This document shows, piece by piece, positions 5,925-13,594 of a stretch of DNA of 15,491 bases. Origin of the DNA: Acidimicrobiaceae bacterium. Lineage in GTDB: Bacteria; Actinomycetota; Acidimicrobiia; Acidimicrobiales; Bog-793. The stretch covers positions 1 to 15,491 of the forward strand of contig JAODBN010000113.1 in the NCBI GenBank assembly GCA_025463965.1, read 5' to 3'. The notes under the pieces were generated by a model that saw only the letters and a program-made list of their open reading frames with translations, was not told the origin of the DNA and ran no database searches. The position numbers and the translations under genes were made by a program. Position 1 is the first letter of the stretch, and each line of letters begins with the position of its first letter.

Positions 5925-7424
5925 GTGATCGACCACGAGGTACGGGTGCACCCGAGCAGCGACCGACTGCCCGTGACCGAGCAGCTCGCCTGGAAACTGG
6001 CCGAGCTCGCCTCGAGCCGGGCCGAGGTCGAGCCGGCGGTCGCCGAGATGGTCGAGAACCGGGTGATCGACAACGCGTCGGTCGCAGCGGCGTCGCTCGG
6101 CCGTCGACCGGTCGTCAACGCTCGGGCGCAGGCTCTGCGTTTTCCGAGCACGCCGGGTTCCACGGTGTTCGGATGCTCGCGCTCGACGAGGCTGTCCCCC
6201 GAATGGGCTGCCTGGGCCAACGGCGTCGCGGTGAGAGAGCTCGACTTCCACGACACCTTCCTCGCTGCGGAGTACTCGCACCCCGGTGACAACATTCCGC
6301 CACTTCTCGCTGTGGCTCAACATCGTGGCCGCTCGGGTGCAGAGCTCGTGGCGGCGATCGCCGTCGCGTACGAGGTTCAGGTCGACCTGGCCCGGACGAT
6401 CTCGCTCCACGCGCACTCGATCGACCACATCGCACACCTCGGGCCATCGGTCGCCGCCGGCATCGGCGCGCTCTTGGGGCTCGACACCACCGTGATCTAC
6501 CACGCCATCGGCCAGGCACTGCACGTCACCACAGCGACCCGTCAGTCCCGCAAGGGCGAGATCTCCTCCTGGAAGGCGTACGCCCCGGCGTTCGCAGCCA
6601 AGGTGGCCATCGAGGCGGTCGACCGGGCGATGCGGGGCGAAACCTCGCCCGCGCCGATCTACGAGGGCGAAGAGGGCGTGATCGCCACGATGCTGGACGG
6701 ACCCGACGCGCGCTACTGCGTGCGGCTGCCGTCGCCCGGCGAACCGAACCGGGCGATCCTCGACACCTTCACCAAGGAGCATTCGGCCGAGTACCAGGCC
6801 CAGGCCCTCATCGACCTCGCCAAGCGGCTCCGCCCCCGACTGGGGGACCTGTCCCAGATCCGTTCGATCACGATCCACACGAGCCACCACACCCACCGGG
6901 TGATCGGCACCGGGGCCAACGATCCGCAGAAGATGGACCCGGGGGCGTCGCGCGAGACGCTCGACCACTCGATCATGTACATCTTCGCGGTGGCCCTCGA
7001 GGACGGCTTCTGGCACGAGGTCAGCTCGTACGCACCCGAACGGGCGGCTCGACCGGAGACGATCGCGCTCTGGCACAAGGTCCGCACCGTCGAGGACCCG
7101 GAATGGAGCCGCCGTTACCTCAGCGAGGACCCTGCGGAGAAGGCCTTCGGAGGCCGAGCCGAGATCGTCCTTTCAGACGGGACCGTCGTCGAGGACGAGT
7201 TGGCCGTGGCCGACGCACACGCCCTCGGCGCCCGGCCGTTCGCCCGGCCGGACTACCTCGCGAAGTTCCGGCGCCTCACCGAAGGCGTCGTGCCGGACGA
7301 GGAGCGGAACCGCTTCCTCGAGCTCGCCGAGCGTCTCCGCTCGTGTGACGCGTCCGAGCTCGAAGGATGCACCTTCGTCGTGCCCGGCCTCGAGGACGCC
7401 ACCCCCTCGGGCGGCCTGTTCTGA
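5925..7424 (+). CDS. prpD: 2-methylcitrate dehydratase, MmgE/PrpD family
   Basis: PrpD dehydrates 2-methylcitrate to 2-methyl-cis-aconitate in the methylcitrate cycle of propionate oxidation. The 499-residue length suits PrpD. Characteristic segments are ELDFHDTF (105-112), HPGDNIPPLLA (119-129), RQSRKGEISSWKAYAPAFAAK (206-226) and a following AVDRAMRGETSPAPIYEGEEGV, the last two being typical of true PrpD rather than distant MmgE/IDS-epimerase relatives. The GTG at 5925 follows a strong GAGGAGGT ribosome site at 8 bases. Its TGA overlaps the prpB ATG by one base, so the genes are translationally coupled. As a known-family point, PrpD is cofactor-free and the resulting methyl-cis-aconitate usually needs an aconitase for rehydration; no AcnB/AcnD gene is in this window. 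Confidence 0.95.
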   Translation: MIDHEVRVHPSSDRLPVTEQLAWKLAELASSRAEVEPAVAEMVENRVIDNASVAAASLGRRPVVNARAQALRFPSTPGSTVFGCSRSTRLSPEWAAWANGVAVRELDFHDTFLAAEYSHPGDNIPPLLAVAQHRGRSGAELVAAIAVAYEVQVDLARTISLHAHSIDHIAHLGPSVAAGIGALLGLDTTVIYHAIGQALHVTTATRQSRKGEISSWKAYAPAFAAKVAIEAVDRAMRGETSPAPIYEGEEGVIATMLDGPDARYCVRLPSPGEPNRAILDTFTKEHSAEYQAQALIDLAKRLRPRLGDLSQIRSITIHTSHHTHRVIGTGANDPQKMDPGASRETLDHSIMYIFAVALEDGFWHEVSSYAPERAARPETIALWHKVRTVEDPEWSRRYLSEDPAEKAFGGRAEIVLSDGTVVEDELAVADAHALGARPFARPDYLAKFRRLTEGVVPDEERNRFLELAERLRSCDASELEGCTFVVPGLEDATPSGGLF

Positions 7425-8332
7425 TGCTGCACTCGGCGGCCACGCCCGCGCAGCGGCGCGAGCGCCTCCGTGCCGGCCTCGCCTCCGGGCGGCTGCTCCG
7501 CTTTCCCGGTGCGTTCAACCCACTGTCGGCGCTCCTCGTCGAGCGCCTCGGCTTCGAGGGTGTCTACGTGTCCGGGGCGGCCCTCTCGGCTTCGCTCGGG
7601 CTTCCCGACATCGGACTGACCACCCTCAGCGAGGTCGCCGAGCGCAGCTACGAGATCGCACGGGTCACCAGTCTCCCCGCGCTCGTCGACGCCGACACGG
7701 GCTTCGGCGAGCCGCTGAACGCGGCTCGCACGGTGCAGGTGCTCGAGGATCTCGGTGTCGCGGCTTGCCACCTCGAGGACCAGGTGAACCCGAAGCGCTG
7801 TGGCCACCTGGACGGGAAGGCCCTCGTTTCTCGAGACGAGATGGTCCGGCGCCTGACCGCTGCGGTGGGCGGACGGCGCGACCCGGGCTTCGTCATCTGC
7901 GCGCGGACCGACGCCCGGGCCGTCGAAGGCCTCGACGGGGCGATCGATCGCGCCAAGGCCTACGTCGACGCCGGGGCCGACATGATCTTTCCCGAAGCGC
8001 TCTCGGGGGCGGCCGAGCTGGAGGCCTTCCGTAAAGCGGTCGACGTCCCGATGCTGGCGAACATGACCGAGTTCGGCAAGACCGAGCTGCTCGATGCGGC
8101 GACCCTCTCGGGGATCGGGGTCAACATCGTCATCTACCCGGTCACGCTCTTGCGCCTTGCCATGGGCGCCATCGACCGTGGCCTGCGCGAGATCGCCGAC
8201 ACGGGAACCCAGGCCGGGCTCGTGCCGCAGATGCAGACCCGGGCAGAGCTGTACGACCTTTTGGAGTATGACGAGTACACGCGCTTCGACGCGTCCGTGA
8301 TGCGGGCGGCGCCGGACGACCAGGAAGGCTGA
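7424..8332 (+). CDS. prpB: 2-methylisocitrate lyase
   Basis: PrpB cleaves 2-methylisocitrate to pyruvate and succinate, the last step of the methylcitrate cycle. The 302-residue protein is a complete TIM-barrel member of the isocitrate lyase/PEP mutase family. Visible are PALVDADTGFGEP (85-97) with the metal-binding aspartates, HLEDQ (116-120), the catalytic loop KRCGH (124-128) with the active-site Cys126, ARTDAR (160-165) and FPEAL (189-193). I chose the ATG at 7424, which overlaps the prpD TGA (TGATG), over an upstream in-frame start at 7367 that would lie deep inside prpD. prpC follows after 3 bases. A general carboxy-PEP mutase-like role is less likely because the whole prp set is present. 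Confidence 0.95.
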   Translation: MLHSAATPAQRRERLRAGLASGRLLRFPGAFNPLSALLVERLGFEGVYVSGAALSASLGLPDIGLTTLSEVAERSYEIARVTSLPALVDADTGFGEPLNAARTVQVLEDLGVAACHLEDQVNPKRCGHLDGKALVSRDEMVRRLTAAVGGRRDPGFVICARTDARAVEGLDGAIDRAKAYVDAGADMIFPEALSGAAELEAFRKAVDVPMLANMTEFGKTELLDAATLSGIGVNIVIYPVTLLRLAMGAIDRGLREIADTGTQAGLVPQMQTRAELYDLLEYDEYTRFDASVMRAAPDDQEG

Positions 8333-8335
8333 AAA

Positions 8336-9454
8336 GTGGCAGACGAATCGGAGGTAAGGCGCGGGCTCGCCGGCGTGGTGGCCGACACGACCGCGATCTC
8401 GTCGGTGAACCCGGAGACGAACTCGCTCCTCTATCGCGGCTACCCGGTCCAGGAGCTCGCGGCGTCCTGCAGCTTCGAGGAGGTCGCCTACTTGATCTGG
8501 AACGGCGAGCTGGCGGGTCCCGACGAGCTGGCGTCGTTCAACAAGCAAGAGCGGTCGCTTCGCGAGCCACCGGCGGGTCTTCTCGACACGCTCGCCGGGC
8601 TGCCCCTGACGTGTCATCCGATGGACGTGCTCCGCACTGCCGTGAGCCACCTCGGAGCCCACGACCCGCACGAGGACGACCAGTCCGCAGAGGCGATGCT
8701 CGCGGCGTCGTTGTCGATGATGGCGAAGATCCCGACCGTGATCGCCGCCGAGCAGCGGCGCCGCCGCGGGGAAAAGCCCATCCCGCCGGACCCGAGCCTG
8801 GGATTCGCCGAGAACTTCTTCGCCATGGCCTTCGGCTCGATCCCCGAGCCGGAGATCGTCCGCGCCTTCGAGGTGTCGCTCATCTTGTACGCGGAGCACA
8901 GCTTCAATGCCTCGACGTTCACGGCTCGGGTGATCACCTCGACGATGTCGGACATCTACTCGGCGGTGGTCGGCGCCATCGGCGCCCTCAAGGGCCCGCT
9001 GCACGGGGGTGCCAACGAGGCCGTCATGGCGATGTTCGAGGAGATCGGTGATCCCGACCGTGCGGCACAGTGGCTCTCGGAGTCGCTCTCGTCCAAGCGC
9101 AAGATCATGGGATTCGGCCACCGCGTCTACAAGAACGGGGACTCGCGTGTGCCCACGATGTACGAGGCGCTGGTGGACCTCGCCGGACGGCTTCATGGCG
9201 AGCGATTGCTGGCCCTTTACCGCAATCTCGCCGGGGCGATGCTCGAGGCAAAGGGGATCCACCCCAACCTCGACTACCCGACCGGACCGGCCTACGCGCT
9301 GATGGGATTCGACATCCCCACCTTCACGCCCATCTTCGTCATGAGCAGGATCACGGGCTGGACCGCCCACGTCATCGAGCAGGCTGGCGCCAACTCCCTG
9401 ATTCGTCCGCTCAGCAAGTACGTCGGGCCCGCCCAGCGGTCGCTCTCGCGCTGA
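8336..9454 (+). CDS. prpC: 2-methylcitrate synthase / citrate synthase family
   Basis: PrpC condenses propionyl-CoA with oxaloacetate to give 2-methylcitrate, the entry step of the cycle. It is 372 residues, the short citrate-synthase type. Catalytic and binding residues are visible: His188 (EHSFNAST), His223 (LHGGANEAV), His262 (GFGHRVYKNGD) and Asp313 (NLDYPTGPAY). The C-terminal RITGWTAHVIEQ is standard. The stretch NLDYPTGPAYALMGFDIP.FTPIF is like that of methylcitrate synthases. The GTG start has a GGAAGG ribosome site (8323-8328) inside the prpB end, and only 3 bases separate the genes. The prpDBC order matches Corynebacterium prpD2B2C2. Many PrpC enzymes keep some citrate synthase activity, so dual use is possible. 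Confidence 0.93.
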   Translation: MADESEVRRGLAGVVADTTAISSVNPETNSLLYRGYPVQELAASCSFEEVAYLIWNGELAGPDELASFNKQERSLREPPAGLLDTLAGLPLTCHPMDVLRTAVSHLGAHDPHEDDQSAEAMLAASLSMMAKIPTVIAAEQRRRRGEKPIPPDPSLGFAENFFAMAFGSIPEPEIVRAFEVSLILYAEHSFNASTFTARVITSTMSDIYSAVVGAIGALKGPLHGGANEAVMAMFEEIGDPDRAAQWLSESLSSKRKIMGFGHRVYKNGDSRVPTMYEALVDLAGRLHGERLLALYRNLAGAMLEAKGIHPNLDYPTGPAYALMGFDIPTFTPIFVMSRITGWTAHVIEQAGANSLIRPLSKYVGPAQRSLSR

Positions 9455-9474
9455 GCCGAGCCCGGGTGCTCGGT
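9455..9474 (+). terminator. Hairpin immediately after prpC
   Basis: GCCGAGC (9455-9461) pairs with GCTCGGT (9468-9474): six Watson-Crick pairs plus one G-U, with a 6-base loop. It starts on the base after the prpC stop. There is no T-tract; the position makes it a probable operon-end structure. Confidence 0.45.
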
Positions 9475-9477
9475 GCC

Positions 9478-9493
9478 GTCGCCTCGAGGCGAC
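9478..9493. terminator. Perfect 16-base palindrome between converging operons
   Basis: GTCGCCTCGAGGCGAC is a perfect palindrome four bases beyond the first hairpin. It folds with a TCGA loop on either strand, so it can serve the prp operon and the converging importer operon alike. A further pair, GAAGCAG (9504-9510) and CTGCTTC (9534-9540), brackets the end of the ATPase gene and could add to a bidirectional terminator. Confidence 0.5.
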
Positions 9494-9524
9494 CGCACAA
9501 CCAGAAGCAGGTTGAACCGGCCGG

Positions 9525-10697
9525 CTAGGCGGGCTGCTTCGGGCTCTCGGCCATCACGACACATCCCGCCTCGCCGAAGGTGAGCTCGACGGCGTCGCCC
9601 GCCACGAGGTCGCCGGCGTGGTTCGCGGGCACGCTCACCTGCCAGTCGCGTCCTGGCGTGCTCACGCCGTAATGGACGACCGAGCCGGCAAAGCGCACGT
9701 CGGCCACGATGCCCTCGACGCGGTTGGCGCCCGTTGCACCGGCTCCCCTCAACGGGGAGAGATCGATGCAGTCGGGCCGTACGACGATGCTCACCTTGTC
9801 GCCGGCCTGCACGCTGCCGGCGTCCGCAGACCTCCCCGTGCGCACGGTGAGGCCGGCGGCGTCGAGGACGAGCCCGTCGGCGACCACGTCTTTGACGACC
9901 GCGTCGATCACGTTCACAAGTCCCAAAAAGCGCGCCACGAACGGCGAGCAGGGGTTGCGATAGATCTCGACCGGGCTCCCGAGCTGCTGGATGCGCCCGT
10001 CGCGCATCACCGCCACCCGGTCCGACATGCTGAGCGCCTCCTCCTGGTCGTGGGTGACGTAGATGAAGGTCATCCCGAGGCGGCGGTGGATGTCCTTCAG
10101 CTCGCGCTGCAGCTGGCGACGGATGGCGAGGTCGAGAGCCGACAGCGGCTCGTCCAGGAGCAGCACCTTCGGGTCGTTGGCGAGCGCGCGCACCAGCGCA
10201 ACGCGCTGGGCCTGCCCGCCGGAGAGCTCGTTCACCCGACGCGGCCCGTACCCGGCGAGGTCGACGAGCTCGAGCAGCGACTCCACCTTGGCAGCCACCT
10301 CTCGGCGATCGGCTCGACGCAGCTTGGGGCCGAAGCCGATGTTCTCGGCCACGCTGAGATGCGGGAACAGCGTTGCCTTTTGGAAGACGAGGTTCAGCGG
10401 GCGCTTGTTGGGCGGACGGTCGGTGACGTCCTCACCGAACACCGACACGCTGCCCGCGCTCGGCAGCTCGAGCCCGGCGATCATCCGAAGCAGCGTCGTC
10501 TTTCCGCAGCCGCTCGGGCCGAGCAGCGTCAAGAACTCGCCCGGGGCGATCGAGAGGTCGAGCGGGTGGACGGCAACCTGGGTCAAGAAGCGCTTTTCGA
10601 TGCCCTTCAGCTCGACCGCCGGGTGGGCACTCGGCGCGGCGGGTCCGCCGGGCGCTTCGCCGGCAAGGGGCCTCGAGGCCCGGAGCTCGGCGCCCAT
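9525..10697 (-). CDS. ABC transporter ATPase, PotA-like
   Basis: The nucleotide-binding subunit (390 residues) that powers the importer encoded with it. All motifs are present: Walker A GPSGCGKTT (60-68), Q-loop Gln106 (VFQKATLFPH), signature LSGGQAQR (158-165), Walker B VLLLDEP (178-184) and the switch His216 (THDQEEA). The C-terminal third, from about residue 265, is a TOBE-type regulatory domain with VRPDCIDL. This fits the PotA/FbpC/UgpC group used by polyamine, iron and similar importers. I chose the ATG at 10697, which shares one base with the TGA of the upstream permease (TGATG), rather than an in-frame extension into that gene. An unusual Pro/Ala-rich stretch of about 20 residues precedes the domain. 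Confidence 0.92.
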   Translation of the reverse strand: MGAELRASRPLAGEAPGGPAAPSAHPAVELKGIEKRFLTQVAVHPLDLSIAPGEFLTLLGPSGCGKTTLLRMIAGLELPSAGSVSVFGEDVTDRPPNKRPLNLVFQKATLFPHLSVAENIGFGPKLRRADRREVAAKVESLLELVDLAGYGPRRVNELSGGQAQRVALVRALANDPKVLLLDEPLSALDLAIRRQLQRELKDIHRRLGMTFIYVTHDQEEALSMSDRVAVMRDGRIQQLGSPVEIYRNPCSPFVARFLGLVNVIDAVVKDVVADGLVLDAAGLTVRTGRSADAGSVQAGDKVSIVVRPDCIDLSPLRGAGATGANRVEGIVADVRFAGSVVHYGVSTPGRDWQVSVPANHAGDLVAGDAVELTFGEAGCVVMAESPKQPA

Positions 10698-11506
10698 CAC
10701 GAGTAGCTGTCCACGATGAAGCGCCGTGTGATGAGCACGATGACGAGCGAGCCGGCGATCATCAGGGCGCCGATGGCGTTCACCGACGGGTCGATCACCC
10801 GCCGGGCGCGTGACCAGATGACGAGGGGAAGCGTGGACTGGTCCCCGATCGTGAAGAAGGTGATCTGGAACTCGTCCCAAGAAAGCGCCAACACCACGAG
10901 GGTGGCACCGAGGATCGCCGGGGCGGTGAGCGGGGCGATGACGCGTCGGAAGCGCTGGAACGGCCCGGCGCCGAGATCCATCGCTGCCTCCTCGAGCTGG
11001 CGATCGAAGTTGCGGAGCCGGGCGTTCACGATCAGGTAGAAGAACGGGATGCAGTAGATGACCTGGCCCACGGTCACCGTCACCAGCGACAGCGTCATCT
11101 TCAAGTCACCGAACAGGTTGAGCAACGAGACCCCGAGCACGATTCCCGGCAGCGTGGCGGGAGCGAGGATCAACGCGGTGACGGCGCCCGAGCCGCGAAA
11201 GCGGCTTCGGCTGAGCAGCATCACCGCCGGGGTGCCGATAACGGTCACGATGAGCCCGACGAACAGGGCCACCTCGAGGCTCGTCACGATGCCGCTCAGC
11301 ACGCTCGAATCCGAGAAGACCTCCCGGTACCACGAGAGGGTGAAGCCGGTGATCGGAAAGCGCATGTCGCCCGAGCGGACGAAGGAGAACAACACGAGCA
11401 CCACGATCGGGAAGAACAAGATGACGAAGATCACCCCGACGTAGAGCTGGAGGGCGCCGATCCGGCGTCGGCGCAGCTGGCGGCGGGTCGCTCGCAGCAG
11501 GTTCAC
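10697..11506 (-). CDS. ABC transporter permease, PotC-like
   Basis: Second inner-membrane permease of the importer (269 residues). Hydrophobic segments lie at about 20-42, 70-100, 108-134, 140-162, 192-212 and 243-262, giving the expected six-helix fold. The cytoplasmic EAA loop, which docks the ATPase, is at 172-191 (EEAAMDLGAGPFQRFRRVI). I set the start at the GTG at 11506, with a GAGGAG ribosome site 6 bases upstream, because longer readings run into the previous gene; that leaves a 10-base gap to the PotB-like gene. The gene overlaps the ATPase start by one base. The pattern PotB-like, PotC-like, PotA-like downstream of a binding protein is that of spermidine/putrescine-type importers, but substrate cannot be read from permeases. 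Confidence 0.9.
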   Translation of the reverse strand: MNLLRATRRQLRRRRIGALQLYVGVIFVILFFPIVVLVLFSFVRSGDMRFPITGFTLSWYREVFSDSSVLSGIVTSLEVALFVGLIVTVIGTPAVMLLSRSRFRGSGAVTALILAPATLPGIVLGVSLLNLFGDLKMTLSLVTVTVGQVIYCIPFFYLIVNARLRNFDRQLEEAAMDLGAGPFQRFRRVIAPLTAPAILGATLVVLALSWDEFQITFFTIGDQSTLPLVIWSRARRVIDPSVNAIGALMIAGSLVIVLITRRFIVDSYS

Positions 11507-11516
11507 GAAGGTCTCC

Positions 11517-12410
11517 TCACCGCACCCCGATGCGGCGCTCGACGAGGCGCAGTCCAAGGTAGATCAGCACGAACACGATCATCATCAACAGCGTGATGGC
11601 GCTGCCCACGGGCGGGTTGCCGACGTTCACGAACTCGTCGTAGACCGACACCCCGAGCATCTGGCCCGACGGCCCCCCGACGAGCTGCGGGGTGACGTAG
11701 TCGCCGGCGATGGCCACGAACCCGTAGGCAAGGCTCGCCACGATGCCGGGCATGGCGATCGGGACGAGCACCGAGACGACGGCCCGAACGCCTCCAGCGC
11801 CGAGATCGCGCGCGCTCTCCACGAGCGCGGGGTCGGCGTTCTGCATCGCCCCGACGAGGATGAGGATCGAGACGGGCAGCGACAGGTAGGTCACGACGAT
11901 GAAGACCGCCAGCTTGGAGAACAGGAGCACCCCGAGCGGATGGTGGATCAGCCCGCTCCCCTGCAGGAGCGAGTTCAGCACCCCGTTCGTTCCGAGGATG
12001 ATCCGCCAGGTGTACACCTTCACGATGTAGCCCGCGAACAACAGCACGAGGGTCAACAACAGCGCCAGGTTCTGGGCGCGCCGCAGCCGGAAGCGGATGA
12101 AATAGGCCACCGGAAAGGTGAGAACGGTGGTGAGGAGGGTTCCGAGCCCCGCGATCTCCAGCGTGTTGAGCGCCAGCGTTCGGTAGATCGGTGATTGGAG
12201 CACCTGGCTGTAAGAGGCCAAGCTGAACGACGAGCTCGGCAAGAGCCCGAAACCCTCCGGCTGGTGGAAGCTCTGCAGCACCAACAGCACCAGCGGAACG
12301 ACGAACCCCAAGCAGATGACCGCTCCCACCGGGAGCAGCGCCAACAGCGCGTACGGTCGGCGCCGGTCCCTCGGCGAGGAGCGGCCGCTGAGGGAGATCG
12401 CCGCGCTCAC
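11517..12410 (-). CDS. ABC transporter permease, PotB-like
   Basis: First inner-membrane permease (297 residues). A hydrophobic N-terminal helix at about 20-47 is followed by helices near 77-105, 114-130, 160-187, 216-236 and 268-290. The EAA loop is at 198-217 (ESARDLGAGGVRAVVSVLVP). The GTG at 12410 overlaps the stop of the binding-protein gene by 4 bases (GTGA), pointing to translational coupling. No good ribosome site precedes it, consistent with coupling. The reading frame extends much further upstream, but that part is an out-of-frame copy of the binding-protein gene. Confidence 0.9.
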   Translation of the reverse strand: MSAAISLSGRSSPRDRRRPYALLALLPVGAVICLGFVVPLVLLVLQSFHQPEGFGLLPSSSFSLASYSQVLQSPIYRTLALNTLEIAGLGTLLTTVLTFPVAYFIRFRLRRAQNLALLLTLVLLFAGYIVKVYTWRIILGTNGVLNSLLQGSGLIHHPLGVLLFSKLAVFIVVTYLSLPVSILILVGAMQNADPALVESARDLGAGGVRAVVSVLVPIAMPGIVASLAYGFVAIAGDYVTPQLVGGPSGQMLGVSVYDEFVNVGNPPVGSAITLLMMIVFVLIYLGLRLVERRIGVR

Positions 12411-13594
12411 GAAGCTTTGACGCTCTCCCAGGCAGTCTCCCAGTCGGCGATCGAGGTGTAGCCCTTGGGCGGGCTCGTCGGCAGGTCGAACAGGGGCGCC
12501 TTGGCGAACAGCGCGTTGACGTTGCTCGGCTGGTAGGCGGCCTTGTTGGCGGCAGACAGCGCCGCGACGCCGTTCACCGTCGTCACTCCGGCCTGCAGGT
12601 AGCCCGACTCCTGAGCCTGCATCGGGGGCGCCAGCGCCTCGTTGATGAAGGCGTAGACCGCGTCGGCGTTCTTGGCTCCCGCGGGGATGAAGTAGCTGTC
12701 CACGAAGGAGAAGCTGCCCTCTGCGGGGACCACGCTCTTGATGGTCTTCACACCCTTTTGCGCCACGAGCTGCTCCATGCCGAGGAAGCCGTCCACGCAT
12801 GCCACGATCTCGCCGCTCGCGAACAGGTTGGCGATGTCGCCGTTGCTCGGGGCCACCAAGAGGGCGTTCTTCTTCAGCTCGTTCAGGAAATTCACGATCT
12901 TTTTCAGCTGGGCAGGCGTGAACAGGCCCTTTTGGTTGGCGATGCCCAGCACCTGGGCGGCGAGCAGGATTTCTCCCTGGTAGTCGTCGTTGAGGGCGAA
13001 CTTCTTCTTGAACTGCGGCTTCAAGAAGTCCGCCGTCGTCTTCGGCGCGGCGACCTTGGCGGCGTTGTAGTTGTTGGTGGCGTAGCTCCAGGTGAACGGG
13101 ATCCCCCACTGGTGGCCGTCGAAGTTCCAGTAGCGCGCCCAGGTGGACCCGCTCTTGAAGAAGCCCAGCGAGTTCTTGTAGTTGGGGATCTTCGACATGT
13201 CGAGCGGAGTCAGGATGCCAAGCGCCTTCCACTGCCGCCCGTACTGGGCGCCGTAGGTGGCGAGGTTATAGAGCCCGCGCGAAGCGGCGGAGGTCAGCTT
13301 GGCCGGGATCTCGGGGTAGTCGCTGATGTAGGTGGAGTTCATCGAGATCCCGTGCTGCTTGCGCCACGCGTTCATCTGCGGGAACCGCAGGTCGTAGGCG
13401 TCCCACGACAAGAAGTCGATCGTTCCCGACACGCTGGCGCGTGACCGGACGGCGGCCTCTGCACTTCCTCCCAGCAAGTACGGCCCGGCGACGCCAGCGG
13501 CGCCAAGGGCCAGTCCTCCGGCGAGAAAGTCCCGCCGTGACAGGCGCCTCCCCCCGGAGGTCTCAGCTGATGATTCCAACCCTGGCGTGGCCAT
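12407..13594 (-). CDS. Tat-exported ABC substrate-binding protein, PotD-like
   Basis: Extracytoplasmic receptor of the importer, 395 residues. The N-terminus is a twin-arginine signal: SRRDFL at 19-24, a hydrophobic stretch to about 42 and a likely cleavage after AEA at 47. The mature part has the family-1 periplasmic-binding-protein fold (W..Y..RFPQMNAWRKQHG; GIPFTWSYATNNYN at 164-177; FVDSYFIPAGAKNADAVYAFIN at 297-318). Compared by eye with E. coli PotD, Asp203/204 and Asp299 fall near the amine-binding Asp168 and Asp257, while Trp255 is replaced by Phe297 and Trp229 has no clear match. An amine substrate is plausible, a classical polyamine less so. The ATG at 13594 follows a GGGGAGGGGA ribosome site. 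It is the first gene of the importer operon. Confidence 0.9.
   Translation of the reverse strand: MATPGLESSAETSGGRRLSRRDFLAGGLALGAAGVAGPYLLGGSAEAAVRSRASVSGTIDFLSWDAYDLRFPQMNAWRKQHGISMNSTYISDYPEIPAKLTSAASRGLYNLATYGAQYGRQWKALGILTPLDMSKIPNYKNSLGFFKSGSTWARYWNFDGHQWGIPFTWSYATNNYNAAKVAAPKTTADFLKPQFKKKFALNDDYQGEILLAAQVLGIANQKGLFTPAQLKKIVNFLNELKKNALLVAPSNGDIANLFASGEIVACVDGFLGMEQLVAQKGVKTIKSVVPAEGSFSFVDSYFIPAGAKNADAVYAFINEALAPPMQAQESGYLQAGVTTVNGVAALSAANKAAYQPSNVNALFAKAPLFDLPTSPPKGYTSIADWETAWESVKAS

Noticed and set aside
5250..7076. A 608-codon minus-strand frame opposite the Lrp gene and prpD
   Set aside because: It covers the divergent promoter region and two real genes in antisense and shows no family signature.
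7253..9370. A 705-codon minus-strand frame opposite prpB and prpC
   Set aside because: Arg/Asp/Gly-rich translation without domains, fully opposite two well-supported enzymes; a composition artefact.
12411..13232. Long N-terminal extension of the PotB-like permease
   Set aside because: It reads the binding-protein gene in another frame; the GTG at 12410 gives a standard 4-base overlap and a normal permease length.
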